Position numbers and translations under genes: made by a program. 64,000 bases of DNA from Haliclystus octoradiatus (taxonomy: Eukaryota; Cnidaria; Staurozoa; Stauromedusae; Haliclystidae): positions 14,445,936 to 14,509,935 of the forward strand of contig OU744448.1 of NCBI GenBank assembly GCA_916610825.1. Direction: 5' to 3'. Shown piece after piece: positions 60,601-64,000 of this stretch. The notes below the pieces were generated by a model. It did no database searches and was not told where the DNA came from. It saw only the letters and a program-made list of their open reading frames with translations. How positions within the stretch are numbered: the first letter of the stretch is position 1; each line of letters opens with the position of its first letter.

Positions 60601-60714
60601 TTTATTGCAATAGTGGCACCCGCCTCGCTTTTGTTTGACATTTCTCGAATACGAGGCCTCAGAGCAATAGCTCCCATCTTCTCTCTCTTTTCTTTCGTTT
60701 GTCCAGCACCAAAA
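60601..60714. promoter_or_regulatory. bidirectional YIPF5/RPL9 promoter and RPL9 exon 1
   Basis: The YIPF5 start codon (60598-60600, minus) and the first RPL9 donor (GTAAGA at 60715) are only about 115 bp apart. The plus strand carries a pyrimidine tract (CTCTCTCTTTTCTTTCG, about 60680-60696), the kind of 5'-TOP sequence that starts ribosomal-protein transcripts. RPL9 exon 1 is therefore probably a short non-coding exon ending at 60714. The start site is inferred. Confidence 0.6.
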
Positions 60715-61083
60715 GTAAGATATGTTTATGTTATATTAAATCGATAACATCCTCAATGATGTTGATTTATAAATTTTATTTTTCAAAGCCAAGATAAAAT
60801 AGGATATATCAATGTTTATGTACTGTCAACATTTTTCATGAAAATTAAAACCATGAGCTTGATCCGTACGTTTGAAAATGGCCAATGTACATGTCTATTT
60901 CATTGCCTCCTGTATTTATGTTACCAATATCCTATTATACTTCGTCCATCTTCTACTTGATTGCGTTTATATGAATCGCAAGTATTTGGAGCTTTCTGAA
61001 GCTGAAAATAAGCTGCATATCTAAATCATGATCTGAAATAGCCGCTATCAATTTTAATGTTGTCAATCTCTGTTTGATTGTAG

Positions 61084-63344
61084 ATGAAGACCATCTTGGC
61101 TTCAGAGAAAGTAGTTATTCCTGACAATGGTTGGTTTATTATTAGCTATGTTTGTCATTATTTTGATATGCTGGTAGTGATAGCCTGGTACTGAATATTA
61201 TAAACTGAATACATGCTGGACATATGATATTCATTGCTTGCTATGAAAGTTGTCATAAAATGTTTTATGTTTACTTACAGTCAAAGTCGCATTGAAAGGT
61301 CGTACTGTTATAGTAAAAGGCCCACGTGGTGAGTTAAGAAAGAATTTCAATCATTTGAATCTTGAACTTACACGAGTAGGAAAGAATATTATCAAGGTTG
61401 ACGTATGGTTTGCTACACGTAAAGAGTTGGCATGTGTTCGTACTATTTGTACACATATCAATAACCTCTTCAAAGGTGTCCAATATGTAAGTCTTACTAC
61501 TATAACAACTTATTATCATTCTGTTATAAACAATCAGATCAGTAATTAACGGAAAAACACGTATCTTGGAGTCAGACTTGATAGCTTGTTGTGTGCAGTG
61601 TATATCTCAGAAATAGAACAATAATTTCAATCTTGATCTGGCTGCACATTTTTTTAAAGGCTACCCTTATTGGTCTGTACGGACGAATAACGAAAAATTT
61701 ATGTTATTGGTCCGTAATCTGGGGACGAATACTAACTAAATCCCCATTATTCGTACATACGTACCAATAATAAAAAAAAATACATTATTCGTCCATACGT
61801 ACCAACAATTGAATAATAAATTATTTGTCCGTTGTATAACTTTGAAAATAAGTTATAAGACCAATAAGACCAATAAGGGTAGCCATTGAATAATAAATTA
61901 CTTGTCCGTTGTATAACTTTGAAAATAAGTTACAAATATCACTTTTTGTCGTAATGATTATTGTTATTTAAGGGTCAGGTGGTATAGTAATTTTAATCAC
62001 AGTTATATCTCTAAATTGCTACGGTCGGTAGCAGCAGTTATGCTATCAGAGTTTTATACTGTTCTGTTAGTCTTTTTTATAGAAAACACATCAAAAATAT
62101 TGTGAGTATATAAAAGCATATTCTTCCTTTCAAATTGATTACGTTTAATATCTTTAAAAGCATCAACCAAATACTTTGGAAACGCATTTTAATTTCTACG
62201 ACATGAGAATGGCTGCCTCTATGGCTTTTCCGGGGGTTCTTCGATGATCGAGGCAAACGCAAACATTTTGAAGAATTTTTATACGGAAAAACAAATACAG
62301 AGAATCGTAACATGAAGCATATTCTTCCTTTCAAATTTGTTACGTTCAAATGTCTTTTGAAGCTTCGATCGAATACTTTGAAAACGCATTTTAATTTCTT
62401 TTAATAAAAAATGGTTGCCTCTACGCATACGGCAACGACTCTTCAATGATCGAGGCAAACACAAACCTTTCCAAGATTTGTGTTTGGCAGCTTTTTAGAC
62501 TTCTTGTATGTTGTAAGCAAGCAAGTTTGGTATCACCGACAAATAAAGCAGCCATGATTGAATTAAATTAACTAAACTAGTTGGATAAATAATATTTCAT
62601 TAGCGACCTTCCACCATGAGAAACGACGAAAATATGTTCAGCCAAATGTTCAGCGTGAAAGTGGCTCCAATTCTTGAGGAATGAAGCCTGGTAACGACTC
62701 TCCCTAATCCCCAAGGATCCACGCGGACGAATAACGAAAAAAAAAACTGTTATTAGTCCGTACAGACTAATAACAGAATAATTTTGTTATTGGTACGTAC
62801 GGGCATATAAGCACTTCGTTATTCATATCTTGACTATTTCCGATAGGTTCTCAACGAATAGCATAAATGCTACTTGCCTACTTCTACCCATCCATAAGTA
62901 AGATTCAAACGAAACCCACGCCTTACCAGCAAACTATGCTGCCTTGCATGCCCTACACCTGTACTGCAATCTGGTGTGTGGAAGAACTCCACAATTTACT
63001 GCTGTATTATCATTATTATTATTATTCAACTTTGATAAGTTTGACTTGCATTGTTATTAATATTCCAACTGCGAAACAAGTTGTTGTCAAATGTATTCTA
63101 GTGCATCAAATTCTATATTTTTTGCTCTAACAGGGGTACCAATACAAGATGAAATCAGTTTATGCACATTTCCCAATTAACATGAACATCATTGCCAGTG
63201 GAAGTGTTGTCGAAATCAGAAACTTTTTGGGAGAAAAATTTACACGTGTGGTCAATATGAAGCCTGGTGTTCTTTGCAGATCGACTGGAGTAAAGGATGA
63301 AATTGCTCTTGAAGGGAATGACATTGAACTTGTTTCCAAATGCG
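61084..63344 (+). CDS. RPL9: 60S ribosomal protein L9 (uL6), partial
   Basis: Coding exons 61084-61129, 61281-61486 and 63134-63344, phases 1, 0, 1; further exon(s) lie beyond the window. The ATG follows directly after an acceptor. The protein reads [84 protein letters not shown] and [11 protein letters not shown]: a close match to eukaryotic uL6, ending at about residue 154 of about 190. The C-terminal part (starting AALIQQ in human) was not found before 64000. uL6 sits near the sarcin-ricin loop and factor-binding site of the large subunit. It shares a promoter with YIPF5. Confidence 0.95.
61659..61884. mobile_element. MITE with GGCTACCCTTATTGGTCT ends
   Basis: Left end 61659 GGCTACCCTTATTGGTCT, right end 61867-61884 its exact reverse complement (18 bp). 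The interior has the palindromic ACGGACGAATAACG / CGTACGTACCAATAA motifs. A 50-bp piece of the interior (about 61808-61857) is repeated directly after the element at 61886-61933. It lies in RPL9 intron 3. Confidence 0.75.
62116..62472. repeat. tandem duplication, period about 203 bp
   Basis: Two diverged copies, about 62116-62266 and 62318-62472. Both begin AGCATATTCTTCCTTTCAAA, share AACGCATTTTAATTTCT, and end in GATCGAGGCAAAC. Similarity is roughly 75% by eye. Each copy reads as a partly open, Lys/Arg-rich frame on the minus strand, which may be chance or protein remains. Confidence 0.7.
62725..62800. repeat. second ACGGACGAATAACG palindromic repeat
   Basis: GCGGACGAATAACGAAAAA followed by GTTATTAGTCCGTACAG and TTGTTATTGGTACGTACG. 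It shares its motifs with the 61659-61884 element and is probably a fragment of a related MITE. Confidence 0.5.
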
Positions 63345-64000
63345 GTATGTACTAATGTCATTTATGTAATGCCTTGAAATATATGTGAAGTGCAATACCT
63401 GTCTCTTATTGCTCAAACTATAAGTTCCGTATACCTTGCAGCAAAAATTGAAAACAACATAGTATTTTGCACCTTAGGCAGGTCCGACAAAATTTTCAGC
63501 CTTCTGGAAGTATTAAATCATCCTAGAGACATTTCAACATTTTCTTCTGAATTTTTGTTGATGGTTGACTAATAAATCATTAACACATCAATTTTCTTCT
63601 GGAATTGCTCTAACCTTGCGCAATCTAGGATTCCATGATTCCTAACTTTGTCAGACCATGTACCGCAGTATTAGGATTTTGACAAAATTGATTGCTTCAA
63701 AATATGTTCTATTGAAAAGTTCACCAACATACATCTTTACAATTTTCTCAAGTAACAGGGAAATGCTATATTCAGAAATGCCTAAAAAATCAGAGTATGT
63801 AAAAATTGTCCTGGTTATGATAAACGTGATTATATAAGATAAGATGTAATTTTGTCAATACAATGAAAATGGGTTAATAACCATCTAAAATTGATTTCCA
63901 TTCTCCGTGCAAGCTCATATTCCCTCCTTACTTAATTTCCCCTTTTGAAGTGCTGAACTGCACAAGGGACATATTGTGCAAGTTCGACTGTACAAGAACT
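63345..64000. other. RPL9 intron 4 (incomplete at window end)
   Basis: Begins with the GTATGT donor at 63345. No further RPL9 exon or other feature is recognised before the window ends. Confidence 0.5.

Overview
This is an AT-rich, intron-rich animal (metazoan) nuclear sequence. Four conserved host genes can be traced exon by exon with consensus GT/AG boundaries and matching phases: LIAS (lipoyl synthase, minus, 32846 down to 4180, 11 exons), an optineurin/NEMO-family gene (plus, 33283-47440, 8 exons), YIPF5 (minus, 60600 down to 47687, 5 exons) and RPL9/uL6 (plus, from 61084, 3'-incomplete at the window end). A fifth gene (plus, 530-4136, 4 exons) encodes a secreted-looking kringle protein with a C-terminal Ig-like domain that I cannot equate with a named family. 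The mobile elements (Ngaro-type tyrosine-recombinase retrotransposon, Ty3/gypsy element with very short LTRs, several LINEs, hAT, pogo-like and Helitron-like pieces) and the very frequent TAGGCCTA octamer suggest a marine invertebrate, perhaps an echinoderm or hemichordate. The taxon is a guess.

Layout. 1-4136: kringle/Ig gene, with a tRNA-derived SINE in intron 1. 4180-32846: LIAS, tail-to-tail with the kringle gene (43 bp between stop codons). Its 14.6-kb intron 2 (10150-24717) is packed with decayed hAT transposases, LINE fragments and gag-like debris. Its intron 1 (24843-32759) holds a nearly intact LINE in the plus orientation, tail-to-tail with a decayed LINE in minus. 32847-33282: shared promoter region of LIAS and the optineurin-like gene. 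33283-47440: the optineurin-like gene; intron 1 carries a 4.7-kb Ty3/gypsy element with 98-bp LTRs and a 5-bp CATGG target duplication, and later introns carry MITEs, including a 606-bp hAT-type foldback element with an 8-bp target duplication. 47687-60600: YIPF5; its 10-kb intron 1 holds a LINE fragment and a 6.9-kb Ngaro-type element with the full A1-ORFs-B1-A2-B2 split-repeat structure. 60601-60714: shared YIPF5/RPL9 promoter. 61084-end: RPL9, with MITE-like repeats in intron 3.

How the genes relate. The host genes form two head-to-head pairs (LIAS | optineurin-like and YIPF5 | RPL9) and two tail-to-tail pairs. In human, RPL9 and LIAS are a single head-to-head pair. Here they keep the same divergent orientation, but a convergent optineurin-like/YIPF5 pair lies between them. 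The mobile elements are all intronic or flanking and interrupt no host exon. Most carry frameshifts; the Ngaro element and the plus-strand LINE are the least decayed.
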